A stretch of DNA of 64,000 bases from Gautieria morchelliformis. Its lineage: Eukaryota; Basidiomycota; Agaricomycetes; Gomphales; Gomphaceae. Of the stretch, positions 22,069 to 34,109 are shown piece by piece (position 1 is the first letter of the stretch; the number at the start of each line of letters is the position of its first letter). Position numbers and translations under genes: made by a program. The stretch lies in assembly GCA_015179125.1 (NCBI GenBank), contig WHVA01000024.1, positions 412,329 to 476,328 of the forward strand, given 5' to 3'. A model generated the notes under the pieces. The model was not told where the DNA came from. It saw only the letters and a program-made list of their open reading frames with translations, and ran no database searches.

Positions 22069-22631
22069 AATGGTTGCGGCAATGGGTGTCGCGATCAAGC
22101 AGCCCCGAGCCCCAAACTACCAAAACTGGGTAAAGTATAATCTGCATACTTCCTCGCTAGCACTGCTCACTGTCTGTTTCCCACATTGAATTTCAAAATG
22201 TTGATAATGTTTACCATTTGTCGGTACGATCGATCGGTACGTAGTTTCTAATACGAGCTTGTTTCTATAGGCTAACTTCACAAGCCTTCGTATCCCATCA
22301 AGTACCCGTTGCGGATTTCAGCTTAATACGCTCGGGGTTGACACGCCCACCTCCATGGACTCCTGTATCTGGTAGCAAGGCTCTCCCTTACAGATAGAAT
22401 CCCGACTCTCCTGCAATGGCCGTCAGTCTCTACCATATTATTTATATAAATCTCAGCAAGTAAACTCAGCATTGTACACATACTCATCTATCATAGAAGC
22501 GCGTCGTATGCTCCAACCCACTCGAGATGAAATAATAATAAACCGAACGCAATTGTCCTGCTCCGAAAAAGTGAGTACGAAAAACGCACACGCGCGGCGG
22601 ACGCCATGTAGTAATAGACGTTAGACGCACC
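22069..22631. other. Gene-free spacer between TIR element 2 and the host gene island
   Basis: AT-rich sequence with no coding frame that resembles a protein. A short TATTTATATAAAT tract near 22440 could serve as 3' or promoter sequence. Nothing else is recognised. Confidence 0.5.
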
Positions 22632-23150
22632 TCACTTCGGCCTCTGCCTGAAGTTCTGGAACCAAAAGTACTCCCCACCATACAGCAGCATCGCGCCAAA
22701 TGTCGCCCCATTCAGCGCGAGCCCCAACGGGTGTCGCTGCCACACGCGCACCTTCGGCACGGAGTCGCCCCTTAGCTTCCGCATCTCCTTGCGCAGCGCG
22801 TTCAGCACGAAATAGCTCGCCGCCCATGCTGCAAAGCAAAGCAAACCAGACACCGCCAGTGAGCCCTCCACGCGCGGCCAGCCCGAGAAGAACTTGAACG
22901 CTTACACGTGGCGACTGCGCTGCCGTTCTCGACGTCGCCCGTCGATAGGACGTACCCCGCCCCCGCAAACACGAGGCCAAACCCGAAGCGCACGGCGAAC
23001 GGCGGGAGGGTGGGGCTCGTCACCGCGACAGGCGATGTCCCGAGAACTAAGGAATAGGCATAGGCATGAAATTGTTCACCGGTCAAAAGGCATGTTGCGG
23101 TGTGTGACGGCGTGGACACGTACAGAGAGCGGAAAGAGACCATACCGGCC
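22632..23150 (-). CDS. Small membrane protein, Aim19-like (tentative)
   Basis: The last exon (22828 down to 22632) encodes WAASYFVLNALRKEM...LYGGEYFWFQNF and ends in a stop. The preceding exon (22906 upward) gives PPFAVRFGFGLVFAGAGYVL followed by STGDVENGSAVAT. Removing the 77-bp intron 22829-22905 (GTAAGC...TTTGCAG) joins them in frame through ACG-T/CA. Two or three hydrophobic segments and the line GAGYVLSTGD.ENGSA resemble fungal Aim19-type mitochondrial proteins, but I cannot confirm this. The N-terminal exon is unsure: a further intron ending TTCCTTAG near 23045 is likely, so the start near 23150 is provisional. It begins the run of minus-strand host genes. Confidence 0.6.
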
Positions 23151-23667
23151 ACCTAAGCGCAAAATGGGCAGTTTGAGCAGAACGTTTAGCCCCGGGTTTG
23201 TGGAGGGCTCACGGCGAGTGGGAGTAAGGAGAGATTAGCTTTGCCAGAGACTGAGTCCCAGGGTCAGGATAGGCCTGTTCAGGTGGGGACCGTGCGTTGA
23301 TATCGGGCATTCCGACTAGCTTTCGGTAACTTGAGCACTGAAATCGAGAAGTTGGGAGGTGCCGAATAAACGGCGGCCAGTTAGACGCTCTGACATCAGG
23401 GCACGTCACAGCTTGTCACGTCTCAAGATTCACCGCACACGCCCAAGTACTTCGTGTGGGGTAATCTTATGTAGCACTGTACATTGCCATGATGTTCTAT
23501 AGACGTCTACGTGTGGTCTCCGAGCCAAATATCAAAATACTAATAAAGTAGACGGTTATCGGACGACTGCTGGAAACAGACGTCCTGTTACCTGTATGAC
23601 TGAACATTGAGGACAATAAAAGAACAAATGACCTCACATAATGAAACGTTTTTGACATGTAGTGCCA
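23151..23667. other. Intergenic region upstream of the Aim19-like gene
   Basis: No gene is seen apart from a possible N-terminal exon of the Aim19-like gene near 23160-23230. It also contains the 3' flank of the TMEM135-like gene, with several AATAAA-like signals (for example near 23540 and 23617). Confidence 0.4.
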
Positions 23668-26028
23668 TCAATTAGGGCCAATGAATTGATACAGTATACG
23701 TCGTACAAGGCCAGACAGATGCTGCGGGTCGTGCTATGCGGTCGTTCCTTACTTAAACAGCGCCGTAACAACATGCAAATTCGTGCACTCACTTGGTATG
23801 CGTTCTGATACTCTTCGTGTCAGCTGCTTACAGTAAGATATGCCACTACACATGCACTCACCATGACCATTCCCATTCCCGCTGCACATAACTGGGGAAG
23901 AAACGTGCAGGTCAATGCGGCAGACAGAAGAAATCCCGAAAACATACCACGCATTCCCCGTATTTCGCTGGACCGATGACAAGGCCCTTCCCCCTGGCCA
24001 TCTTCCAAACACTCTCCAGGCCCTTAGGGAGGGCGTACATCGCCAACTCGGGCCTACGATGCTTAGCCTCCACAAAAAGCGACATGCCAGCAAGTAATCC
24101 TCCGAGCCAGAAAGACAACCGCCCAATCAGCAGATCCGTTACACGCTTGGGAAGCTTCAAGGCCGACGCAGGCAAATTTAAATATGCGTGCAAATTGTGC
24201 TTCATGCAAAAGTAGGCTGTGCATAGGTACGTTAAAGTGATGCAGAAGCACAGCCTCAGGACGGCATACTCTGATAGATCACAACAAACGCGCCAAGGAA
24301 CGCAGAGCTCCGTGCTGTGCCGAACAAAGCTTTGCCAAGCATCCTCAGAGGCTCTTTGAGAAATCGGCCACGTTTGAATAGGAGCATCGGGATAAAGTGC
24401 AACGCGCCATATATGGGGAACTGAAGAAAGGTCAAATTCAAATTCAGCAAAGTGTGCCCAAGAATTCATTACCATCCATTTGAATACAGATATGAAGCGA
24501 TCAGCTGGCACGGAGGTACAATTAGCCAGCCAGGGATGTACGACGGCGCACGACGCATAGCGCGGCCCATAATCACTCAATTCACGGGCTCGCTCTAGCT
24601 CGCCGAGTAGGAGCGATCGCACATCAGGGTGAGTGCCCTATCAACAATAATGAGAGGTGAAGTTGGACTGCACGAGACACACACCTCCCATTTCAAGGCC
24701 CATTCGAAGTCTTCAGGGTCGAACTTTCCCGTGCGAACGAGGTCGCGGTTGACGCGTACGGTCTGTGGCGTCACTTTGGACGCCATTTGGATCCTGTGTT
24801 GCAGCCGATGAGTCGCAAGCAGTGAAGATATAACGTAACACCCTGTGCCCACCATGCGACATAGCCTGGTGGAATCGTATCTGGACGGAGGAGAAAGGCA
24901 TATAGGATTTGACCACAACTATAGCATTGAAGTGAGTTTGGGAATGAGAAGCGGTTGACCATTCGTTTACCAAAGTGAAAAAACGATGATCGGCCCGAAT
25001 GGGACCTTGATATTATACTTGGTACTTAGTGCATTATATGATCCTTGCAATCCTCTGGCAAAAAAGTTGTATCGAGCGGACGGGTCCACGTTCAACTTAC
25101 GGTATGGTTTAAGGCCAAAGATGGAATAGTTTTTGGTCTCACCTAACGAACAATTGCTGCGCAAAAGGCACGCGTCGCCTCTTCTTCTCAAATAATAGAC
25201 CACACCCGCCGGCAACGGCTCCAGCGAAAACAGCGTGCCACCGTCTAGTACGTTTACGCACCCATTCCTGGTGTGCCTGTGCCTGAACGGAGAGTCTCCG
25301 CGTGACTCGTGCAGTCCGTAATGTGATGCCTTGCTCAAGGTCGACGTCTTCAGTCTCAGTTTCACAAAAGGCCGACGGGTATGCCGGGGGAGACACGGGT
25401 GAATTTGAAACGGAAGAGGGTTGATTGAGAAGGGGCAGGGCGTTGAGAAGGTACTTGTACAACGCGACAAATGATCCTGAAAAATATCGAGATTCAGCCT
25501 TAGGGGTTAAACCCAAACCACTACCGACCAATCATTGCGGCAAAACGGAAAGAGTCCTCCCCTAATATAGCATGGCGTATAAGGGATAACCGGAATTCCC
25601 TACAAAGAGTGAACTCGGACGCGAACGTAAATGGTATAAGACCACAAACCGGGGTAGCCGCATTATCCGGAAGAGCAATACGAACAGGTTGAATCCGGAG
25701 CGAATTCCAAAGGCCAGCATTCCAGCACCTTCATGGGCAGGTTCAAGCCACAAAACCAACAGTCTGAGATATTAGCGTACTCACGCGCACCACCTCGCAA
25801 AGCATGCTCCAAACACTGGCGAATGGTAGTGAGCTCTACCGCAGGTTCCCCACGGTCACGCCAGACCATCTTTCGTGCATCCCTCAAACGTTCCTGGTCA
25901 TTAGCCAGCGCGACCAGGTTCTCAAACGAACGTATGGCTCGTTCGGGAACCGCATTTTGCAAGTAGCTCGGCGTTCGCGACAAACGGACGCTGGCTGCTT
26001 TGAGGCGTTCTGCATTAGGCTCGTCCAT
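23668..26028 (-). CDS. TMEM135-like multi-pass membrane protein
   Basis: About a dozen exons join in frame from ATG at 26028 to TGA at 23668. Visible blocks: MDEPNAERLKAASV; SYLQNAVPERAIRSFENLVA; LAFGIRSGFNLFVLLFRIMR; FRLSLIRHAILGEDSFRFAA; FVALYKYLLNALPLL; RKRTRRWHAVFAGAVAGG with LLFEKKRRR; CCGQILYAFLLRPDTIP; VHPWLANCTSVPADRF; FPIYGALHFIPMLLFKRG; GTARSSAFLGAFVVIYQS; LSFWLGGLLAGMSLFVE; ALPKGLESVWKMARGKGL; and final exon HLSGLVRRILYQFIGPN. Introns are 50-85 bp, with donors such as GTGAGT, GTAAAC and GTATGC. The order and length match basidiomycete TMEM135 homologues, which relate to the Tim17/TMEM135 superfamily and act at mitochondria or peroxisomes in animals. I see no lesion. The function in fungi is not settled. 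Confidence 0.9.
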
Positions 26029-26554
26029 TGGGTTTCGGCCCAGCAGGGCTTAGTTTTGGTATTGACGAGGAAATCCTATATGTATCGCGCTGCCCCAAGG
26101 GTGAACGTTGAACGGCATAAAGTGGCCGGTATCACGTGACACCATTCGGTTGGGGATTGGGGTTGGCCGCTCCTCGTAGCTTGATTAATTAACCTGAGAA
26201 AGGCTTGCATTAACTTCTTACACTATATTCACTCGGTATGCAAAAAAAATAGAGACGCGACAGCCTCTGTTGTAAATTGAGCAAGGACATGACTTTTAAA
26301 GAAGTAGAGAAGTTCCTCCACAAGATGAAGAGGGGATGTCTACAGTGGTGGAGTCAAATCAGTCACTGTTGAAGCGGCGAAGAAAAATAGGAAAAAGCAA
26401 GAATGTCGTGGGACAAAATCAGACAAAATATAATGATTCCGGAAAGACTATTTCCACACTGGCGAGGCATCTCGCCTCGGTAGAGGGAGTCTATTTGTCA
26501 TCACAAAAGGAAGAACATAACATGATTCAGACAAGGAAAACAACGAATGCCTAC

Positions 26555-27061
26555 CTAGCGGTTTTTGAAGTAGTCCAGCACGACATGCAGACCCTCACTC
26601 TCAACACCGTACTCTTTAACAACGACGCAAGAACATCCGACTACTTTGCGTGCGTTGCCTTCACGGTCGATCTTGCAAAGACCAGCCCATGTTCCAAGGA
26701 CTTTGGCGTCGCTGACCTTGATCAAGTTGATGCTGTGGTCGGCGCACAGCGCCTCGATGAGCTTGATGTATTCAGCCTCGGTACAGGTATCAACGAGGAC
26801 GCAGAGATGCGCCTGGCGCTTGTCTAGAGCTTTTGCGCATTCGCGGAGGCCGCGAGCAAGCCCGTCATGGACGAGGGCGTTTTTGAGCACTTGCTGTTGG
26901 GCAGAAATTACAGTTCGGTCAGGTCATCCTGCGCTGGAAACATTAATCTCGTTTACCTGAAGAGCATCCTCTAGCGACAATTGTCCCTTAGGAGCCGCCT
27001 TGGCCTCAACCTCAACTTCGATTGGGGCGTCGACTTGAATTTCATCTCCAGCGTCAGACAT
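26555..27061 (-). CDS. RPS12: 40S ribosomal protein S12 (eS12)
   Basis: Two exons. Exon 1 (27061-26957) encodes an acidic start, [17 protein letters not shown] to LSLEDALQ; exon 2 (26893-26555) reads [55 protein letters not shown] and ends VVLDYFKNR-stop. The 63-bp intron (26894-26956) has GTAAAC...CCAACAG. The protein is about 146 residues, the normal size for eS12, a small-subunit protein of the ribosome beak. This is one of the most conserved proteins in the window and it is intact, which anchors the region as real host DNA. Confidence 0.97.
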
Positions 27062-27871
27062 CCTAAGGGGGAACTTGTTAATACCAGTAAGTACATGTCT
27101 AGGAATATGACTGACTTTGTTTTGGATTTGGTTAAGAGGTACCCGATGTCTTCGTTCGCTATCGTCGATGAGAAAGAATTATTCCAGCGCTTAGTTTGAG
27201 ATGATGGTCCTGATTAAAGTTCGTATAAATTGAAACGGAGATTCAAACTGACTCCGAACGTTGAATAGCTCCAGACCTGTTATGCAAGTATTGGTGGCTC
27301 ATTTCAGTTTATAACAGGTTATAAATCGGCTCAGAGACAGTATCGTACAGGTAAATCTAGGTTGAAATTATTAAAAACATTGATAGACGGCGATATATAT
27401 ATACACTTAGCCTCTACTCGGACACAGTGTACTAAGTACTAACCGACTGGCTTCTAAATCTATTTGACACACAGGAGGATCGCATCAGGCGGGAGTGGTT
27501 GGTGTTCTGCGGCAGAAGGGGAATGCGGTTGTGTACATGGATGATGGCCTATTCAAGTTGTAGAAGTACAAGGTGAACGCGAGCTGAGTATTGGTGGCAA
27601 TTCAACAGAATATTCCGAAGGGCGCCATCAATAGATGCTTCAACCCCAGGTTTCTATAACCAAAGTTGGAGATCTCTGGTGAGGACATAACTTAGTAAGG
27701 ATCGATGCTTCTAAGTTAGGACCTCCGAAAAACATATGCACGTCTCACTCATCCTTCAAATGCTCCGCGCATCTCACGCATGCATCGACTAAATATGACG
27801 TGGGTCATTGCTAGATAAATCATGTAGTAGGCATCAACAACATGATAAGAGACTCATTATTGTTACGTGAT
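27062..27871. other. Intergenic region, RPS12 promoter side
   Basis: No coding frame with family resemblance is found. It should contain the RPS12 promoter (immediately right of 27061). TATATATATA occurs near 27395-27405. Otherwise nothing is recognised. Confidence 0.5.
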
Positions 27872-28672
27872 TCATTGTCCTTTCTTCGTAACCGCTGCAG
27901 ACGTAGCAAGGACTGCGGCCAGCGCAATCCATACAGCAATAACCACCCACCCCGTATATTTCCCGAAACTCTCATTGCGGCTCGTTGTGTCACTCCCTGC
28001 AATGGAGTATGCGATCACCCCAATTAAGAATGCGCATAGAGCGTACGCAAGCATGACAAGAGGCAGCGACGCGAGGATCGCACTATACTATTCAGCGCAA
28101 TATAACTGTGAGCATGTGAGTGGAACAAAAAAAAACAACTCACAGACCGACCGAGAGACGTCTTTTGCATACGCAATCGGTAGTCCCTCCCATTTAAAGT
28201 GATGACGAAAGATACCAGGCTTGATGCGGCACACAAAGCAGATATCAGAGCCGCCGTACGAGACGTTCCGTTGAGCTCTGGCAAAACCAACATCGTGACA
28301 GAGGTACTGAGTAAGAGTGCTGCCTAAATATATCCATTAGCATTCACCAACTCGGTAGAGCATCAGAGATAGGCCGATGCTCACGACAAGAGGCTGGCCG
28401 CTTCCCATAACAATATCGCCTGGCCTTTGGGCTCCCATCCCTGCTTGCTCCTCCTCATCGGTAAGACGGTTTGAATTCCACCCCTCACGGCCAGGTGATT
28501 CGAATAAATATGGTACACCGAGACACACAACAGCCTTGACAAAATGTAGAATTGTCCGCTGAAAGGGGATTGCGTGCTCCACCGCTTCCATTGGGCGCCC
28601 AGACAGAGAAGTGAGTTTCTCCGGAGGTGATTTGGCCACGTATTTCTGTCGCCATTCCGCTGTCCCTGGCAT
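27872..28672 (-). CDS. Multi-pass membrane protein, not recognised
   Basis: Three exons join in frame: 28672-28348 (MPGTAEWRQKYVAKSPPEKL to SIGLSLMLYRV), 28319-28144 (ALLLSTSVTMLVLPELNG to KTSLGRS) and 28087-27872 (YSAILASLPLVMLAYALCAF to TKKGQ-stop). Introns are GTGAATG...TTAGGCAG and GTGAGT...CTGAATAG. Four hydrophobic segments are visible: FVKAVVCLGVPYLF, IGLSLMLY, ALISALCAASSLVSFVITL, LACALCAFLIGVIAYSI-like, and a C-terminal VVIAVWIALAAVLATSAA. The N-terminus is hydrophilic. An upstream Met at 28682 gives a different frame and is not used. I cannot name a family; it is likely a small integral membrane protein specific to fungi. Confidence 0.65.
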
Positions 28673-28771
28673 TCAGATTCATCTGTCTACACTTTGTTTC
28701 ATGTCACATACTATAGCGCAATAAAATCTGGGCGATCAAGCGAGTTCGCACAATCTGATTCGGGGAGGAGT

Positions 28772-30562
28772 TCAAAGCTGGGGAAGGAAGTGAATATTTT
28801 CTTCGGGGACTGCAGGAGACCAACCTGTGAGGTTCCGAAGAAGTTCTAGGAGGTCTACACATTCTTTCTGAGTGAAAGGCGAAGGAATGGCAACCGGTTG
28901 TGGAATCCGCAGAACTTGATCTATGTACGATGAAGCTCTGCTAGCAATCGAAACGAAACCGTGCTGACCAGAATAACACCACGTCAAGACTTCCAACGCT
29001 TCCTCGTATGCACTTTGTGGGAGAGATGCATGGGCAGGATGTGTAGACATATACTGCCAGTAACGATTCTCGAGATCCAAACCTGCAATTAAAAATTGTG
29101 TAAAATCAACGGCGTGACTTCAGAAGTCGCCACTTACGGTCCTGATCAGAAAGGTCCTCTGTTGTGGCATGATACTCGGAAGGCGGGTCGAACGTCACAG
29201 CTCGAGTAGCGTGCAAGACCCAATTCCTCATAGGCATGAACTCCCACTCCGACCCACCTGTCGTGGCCAGACCAGGATTCGCATCTCTAAGCCACAGGTC
29301 AATTCCCTCTTCAATTCGCAAGGTCGACTCAGCCTTGCGGATTGTGTTGTCATCTGTGGCGTTGCCATTGCCATTTTCACGGCCCTCTTCAACACCCGCT
29401 GACGAAGATCGGTTCAGTTTCAAATATGACTTTACAGCGGCCAGTTTTTTTTCGTCACGTAGGTCAATGTCGGTAACGGTGCGAGTCGCAGCGTGAGAAT
29501 AGTAGTAGGAGGAGGAAGGGAGGACATGCTCGGTCCATCCGAGGGATGGAAAGGTTTGTGGCGGCAAAGGCCATACCGAGCTACAACTTGTTCAAGAAAC
29601 AGACAACAAAAAAGAAGAAGTACATGCTCAAGGATGTCGTCTACTTCCACCGTAAGTAACGATGATTCAAGCAGAGGTTTGTCTTCCCTGAAGGAACCAT
29701 TCATGTGGTGAAATGAAGATAGGCGAGGAAAGACAAACTGGTGTGTATCCGGGTCCGGTGGTCTGTGTGCAACATCGATGCTGGAGTCCATACGTCTTAA
29801 TTGAGCTTGGCTATATCGCGACCGTCAATAAGAATGCATAAATGTTAAGATTAGAAGAAAACTAACTGTGCCAAGATTTCATGCAATGGGGGTAATGTCG
29901 ATGGGACTTCCTTCGGAGTGAGATCAACAAAGGATGCGTCGGTAGGTGCTGGCTGGTCGAGAAGAGACGGCCCGGTGCCTCGAATATCGCTGCATGCGAT
30001 AAATACTGCTATCAAACGTGAAAAGAAAGGAGAAGATAAGACCGAACTCAATCAGGTAGTTGGGATCAACCGGAGAAACAAACTTGATGTCGCTGACAAT
30101 CGCGTCGTCGAATTGAGTAGTTATTCTGGATGCGATGCTAGGTGAAGGAAAAAGGTCATCTGAAGAGAGACGAGGGACGGACTTGATCCGTTTTTTTGGT
30201 GTGCTACGCCTGCTATCACCCGTTAAAATGATTGGTTGTTGGGATGCATAGATATGCTCGGGTTCGTCGCCTGTAAACTTCAGCCTGGTAATATCCAAGG
30301 CGTTCTTTTGTTCTTTATTGTTAGCAACGGCAAGGTCAGTTTCAGGTTCGGTTTCCAGACGAAATCCAGGAAAATGTTCGTCATTTTGGCCAGTCACTGG
30401 CGACGACGGTGGAGCTGTTATCCCCATATCATTCTCCGGATGGAGGATGGACGGTGCAGACGTAGAAGCGGCTGGGAGCTTGGCTGGCTCAGAGGGAGCC
30501 GCTGGGGTCCCCTTGGAATTACGTTTGAAAGCAGATCTTACGCGGGTACGAACGGTTTTCAT
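28772..30562 (-). CDS. Hypothetical protein with a WW-like tryptophan module
   Basis: The gene starts MKTVRTRVRSAFKRNSKG at 30562 with a Ser/Pro-rich, low-complexity N-terminus (to about 30045). Exons continue DIRGTGPSLLDQP, a piece with HRPPDPDTHQFVFPRLSS, then a module PLPPQTFPSLGWTEHVL with SSYYYSHAATRTVTDIDL that looks like a WW domain variant (W, then YYY-H). Next come EEGIDLWLRDANPG, the exon LDLENRYWQYMSTHPAH and a stop after IHFLPQL. Introns include GTAAGT...TTGCAG near 29130. Related agaricomycete proteins I know usually run on into a membrane segment, so the C-terminus may be shortened or have one more intron. No function is known; the exon joins in the middle are only partly certain. 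Confidence 0.6.
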
Positions 30563-31418
30563 GAGAGAGATTGACGGTGAGGGGAAGGGAGCGATGACAC
30601 TACAAGTAGTTCGATAGGTTATAGGCGTGGTGGAGGTCAGATAACAACGTGTTAGCTACTAAAACAGTACGCGCATCATAACGAAAGGCGTCGCGGTCGT
30701 GCAGCTGCAGGGCCGCGCTCGGATATTATATGCCGCGTGCCCTTCACGTGTGATCAGTTTATACAGTACTTATCCCAGCAGAACATAGCGCAGAAGTATA
30801 TACCGTAGAAAGCCTGCGTCAGTGAAAGGATGTTCCTAGTAATCTGCAACAGCATCAATTAATATTGTTGGGGCCAAAAGAACTTCCAATTTCATTATTT
30901 GTCACATCCAAATGGCAAAGTGTACCGACGAGCTTCTATGTGTCTGTAGGTTACGCAAAACACTTCTCATAATATTGACACGGGTGGTTCAGTGGATTTG
31001 CTTCACACTTCCGTTAAGTGTCGGTGCAGAACTGTAAGTACCTCTTGACGTTGAGTCGACGTGGTCTTTATCAGTTCGGAGCACTCCACCTCCCCGGTTC
31101 AGAGTCCGCACTTGAATGCTATTTTTATCCCATGGCAACTGGTCTGTTATCGGCCTCACCTTGAAGTTTGAAGCTTGACCGGTGACTAGCTTGAATCTCA
31201 ATCGTATTCGGAAACCTATGGCGAAAGTCCGACGAAAAGACGCTTCGAGCATGTATTCGATGGTTTCTGTGTGACAATATCGACTATCGTGGGCAACCGC
31301 TGGGTCCCGGAGTGACGGCTTTTCTTCAACGACCATGCTTCGATTATGGTGTCCTACCAGAAATTTAAGCTCAATGGTTCTCGCCAAGCAGTTCAGACCT
31401 CCCTTCTACAGCCGGACT
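30563..31418. other. Divergent intergenic region
   Basis: This spacer separates the minus-strand gene starting at 30562 and the plus-strand YCII gene at 31419, so it holds both promoters. An open minus-strand frame (30989-31387) has no family resemblance and overlaps the promoter of the YCII gene. Confidence 0.5.
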
Positions 31419-31871
31419 ATGTCAGATGCCACCAGGACTCTTCATCAATTCATGGTTTACGCCCCAGACTATACGGATGAGGGTGCTCTACAGCGCAGAC
31501 TGCATGTCCGGGAGAAACATATGACCGCTGCGAAAGGATTACATGGATCGGGATCCTTGAGTGCGTAGTACTTGTCGTTGAAGCTTCGTACTTACAGTCA
31601 CGCAATTTTGCCAGATATCGGGGGCGCTATCCTCAGTCCTGATGGTCTGGAGGTTTCGGAGCCGACAAGCAAGATCATTGGATCTATGCTCGTAGTTCGT
31701 GCCGAGAGTCTCGAAGAAGCAAGGAAGCAGATAGAGGCAGATATTTACTGGACTGCAGATGTTGTAGGTTCTTGCACAGCGCATGTCCTAACGCACTGTT
31801 GATTATATTTGCAGTGGGATAAGGATCGTCTCCTAGTTCTGCCATTCCTTCAAGCACCGTTTACCCTATGA
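31419..31871 (+). CDS. YCII-domain protein 1
   Basis: Three exons with introns 31561-31614 (GTGCGT...TGCCAG) and 31764-31814 (GTAGGT...TTGCAG). The protein reads MSDATRTLHQFMVYAPDYTD, then REKHMTAAKGLHGSGSL, IGGAILSPDG, GSMLVVRAESLEEARKQI and IYWTADVWDKDRLLVLPFLQ before TGA at 31871. YCII proteins are small dimeric alpha/beta barrels; the catalytic-type His (HM in REKHM) and the Asp pair in APDYTD are present. An in-frame Met at 31374 would add the basic stretch MVLAKQFRPPFYSRT, possibly a mitochondrial signal. The substrate is unknown. It is the first of three YCII copies alternating with an unrecognised gene. Confidence 0.85.
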
Positions 31872-32136
31872 TCAGCATCAGTGCGAGACAAGCCGAGCAC
31901 TAGTACTGAAATCAGGCGCATCTGTCCTAAGGGTTATTATGATTCATTCGTTTGAGAAACTGGTGGGATGTGGATATCGGCCATAAACTCCAGTTTTTAG
32001 AGATTTCTCTCGCAAATTCAAAGCTTCGAAATGTCAACAAAGTACTATTGCATACGGAAATTACTGCAATGATAGTAAAGTTCACAGATAGCGCTAGTAT
32101 ATCACAGACACGCCACGCTTGCCATCCGCCGCAACA

Positions 32137-32729
32137 ATGTCGATCATTCCTGATGCCCTGTCTCAATTACTTGAAGAGACCTCAGGAAATCCAGCACTCC
32201 TGGAAGTTTTGTTGGACGTTGCTGCGACTAGAGCAGCCAAGTTGAAGGCTGAGGCTATTTCTATACCTCCCCCACAAGTCATGGTGCGATGGAGAAGCCA
32301 CGAGGTAGTATTTGCCAGATCTGCTTTACAGTCCAGCAGCTTGCTGGTATGTGGTCCGGAAACACTGGCCATGGTTTTTCCAATCAATGATTGCAACAAT
32401 TTCAGGTGGTATACGGTGCTTTCACACGAGCATTTGAATTAGAACAAAGGACGGGAAACACATCTCTGGAGTCGGAATGGGACCCCATGACCAAGACTAA
32501 GGTTTCCTACATACCAATGAAACTCTATGCCACGTTCCTATGGGGCCCGGGTGCTGAGAAGAAGACAGATCATGAGGTATCGGGTGGCGATGGCTCATGG
32601 GGAAGTCTCCTGAACAATATCGACGAAATCCACATATTGACGATGGCTCAGCACTATGCGAGACGAGAGAAAGAGGAGAAGCTGTTTGAGGCAAGGGGCG
32701 AACTGGGAGCTTCTACTACTACTTCATGA
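32137..32729 (+). CDS. Unrecognised small protein, family A
   Basis: Two exons (intron 32346-32405, GTATGT...TTTCAG). It starts MSIIPDALSQLLEETSGNP and continues with MVRWRSHEVVFARSALQ, then VVYGAFTRAFELEQRTG, IPMKLYATFLWGPGAEK and DEIHILTMAQHYARREKEEK, ending STTTS. No known domain stands out. The lines MVRW..HEVVF and a partner 'F.R..L..SSL' recur in paralogues at 34110 and 35036, and the gene alternates with YCII genes, so the two may act together; this is inference from position only. Confidence 0.7.
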
Positions 32730-32951
32730 GAATGGGTAGTTGTTAAATGTACACCAGTGAACGGTGTAGACATTCAGTAGAGCGCGCCCCTTCTCTGCAG
32801 ACAACCATGCTTATCCTTGTAACGCCCGTCGCGTTTCCCTCTGCGATGATAAGTAGAGCTCGATGCCGTGGGAAAAGGCTGTCGCTGGACTCCGCGGTGG
32901 ACTCGTACCTCTGTACAATTCCTACGCATACCTATTCTCGCCAGAGAATCC

Positions 32952-33402
32952 ATGTCAACGACTAAGCTTCACTCCTTCATGGTGTATGCTCCCGATTACC
33001 CTGATGCAGCCGAACGCCGACAGAAAGTTCGAGACCAGCATTTGGTTGGCATTAAAGAACTTCATGATTCCGGGACGTTGAGTGCGTGTCGCCGAGTTCC
33101 AACCTTTGCCTTGACTGGATATAAGTTATCACTTCGTCGTTGCAGAGGTCGGTGGTGCACTACTCAGTCCCACCTCTATTGAGCCGGGGGCAAGCAAGCG
33201 TGAGATGGTGGGATCTATGGTCGTCCTTCAAGCGACGAGTGTTGCAGAAGTAAGAAAGAGGATTGAATCAGACATATACTGGACATCGGACGTGGTGAGT
33301 GTCACATCTGACCTTGGGGCAGACTATGCTAAATGTGCCTCTTAGTGGGATAAGGAGCGGCTCGTGATCTTGCCTTTCGCACAGGCCCAGTTCCCCAACT
33401 AG
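32952..33402 (+). CDS. YCII-domain protein 2
   Basis: Three exons, introns 33082-33145 (GTGCGT...TTGCAG) and 33295-33345 (GTGAGT...CTTAG). The protein starts MSTTKLHSFMVYAPDYPDA with RDQHLVGIKELHDSG, VGGALLSPTS, GSMVVLQATSVAEVRKRI and IYWTSDVWDKERLVILPFAQ and ends QFPN-stop. Same domain, same intron positions and phases as YCII protein 1, so a tandem duplicate. All expected motifs are intact. Confidence 0.85.
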
Positions 33403-33772
33403 AGTCTCCACTCACATTTATTATTTCCATGTACTTCGCGATTTCAGTCTCTCGAAATGAATCTATGTGGGTATCACTGCTAGACTGGGGCCACATACAC
33501 TCTAAGCCTTCGGCTGCGATAACGTTCTCCCAGCTCTCATGACTTCTCGGAGCTTGGCGGATATTATCTGCTCATGGCTGGTCATATAACTAAAGCTTCC
33601 CTGCCTCGTACCTCCGCGATGTCTCTCTAAAACTGACTTCTCTGGGAAGGTGAGTGGATTTCTACTATGATTCTATTTACGAAGCAAGTATATCGAGCTG
33701 GTATACACTTAGTGGCTCTCGTGAATTGACCGCGCTGGTTAATGTCAGGCTAATATGTTGATTGTAATTCCA
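33403..33772. other. Downstream flank of YCII 2, duplicated at 40950-41320
   Basis: No gene. The stretch is nearly identical to 40950-41320, sharing lines such as CATTTATTATTTCCATG and TATCTGCTCATGGCTGGTCA, and marks the extent of the segmental duplication. Confidence 0.7.
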
Positions 33773-33845
33773 GTGGACAAGAAACACCCTTCAACTCTGC
33801 CATTCCTTCAAGTTTCAAGCCTCATTACTCGTGCAAAGGCACAGT
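33773..33845 (+). pseudogene. Relic of a YCII last exon
   Basis: After an acceptor-like TTCCAG comes TGG-ACAAG, then in the shifted frame KHPSTLPFLQVSSLI, which matches the WDK...LPFLQ ending of YCII exon 3 with one G missing. A sister relic lies at 41320-41390 in the duplicated segment. Confidence 0.6.
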
Positions 33846-34109
33846 TATATAATTTCTGTGTCATGTTTTACTCCGTTTGGAAATAACTGTGAGATACCAG
33901 ATTCATTTGTTCTAATATTCCTCATGTGACAGGATGCTTTCAGCCTGAGATTCAAGATTGTGTATATCAATATGCTCGTCAACTCAATCATGCGCCTAAC
34001 TTTTTACAACTCAGTTGCTAATACTTAGACCAACCTACACACTCCATAGTGATACCCTCAGCCCTGTCGTAAAATCCACAACCAGACTCTCACCACCCGC
34101 TCGCTGCAC

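Noticed and set aside
22700-23238. Plus-strand Arg/Ala-rich frames
   Set aside because: Antisense to the Aim19-like gene in GC-rich DNA.
26336-26827. Plus-strand frame of 163 codons
   Set aside because: It is antisense to exon 2 of RPS12 and its 3' flank, with no family resemblance.
30989-31387. Minus-strand frame of 132 codons
   Set aside because: Overlaps the promoter of YCII gene 1, no homology or introns recognised; likely chance.
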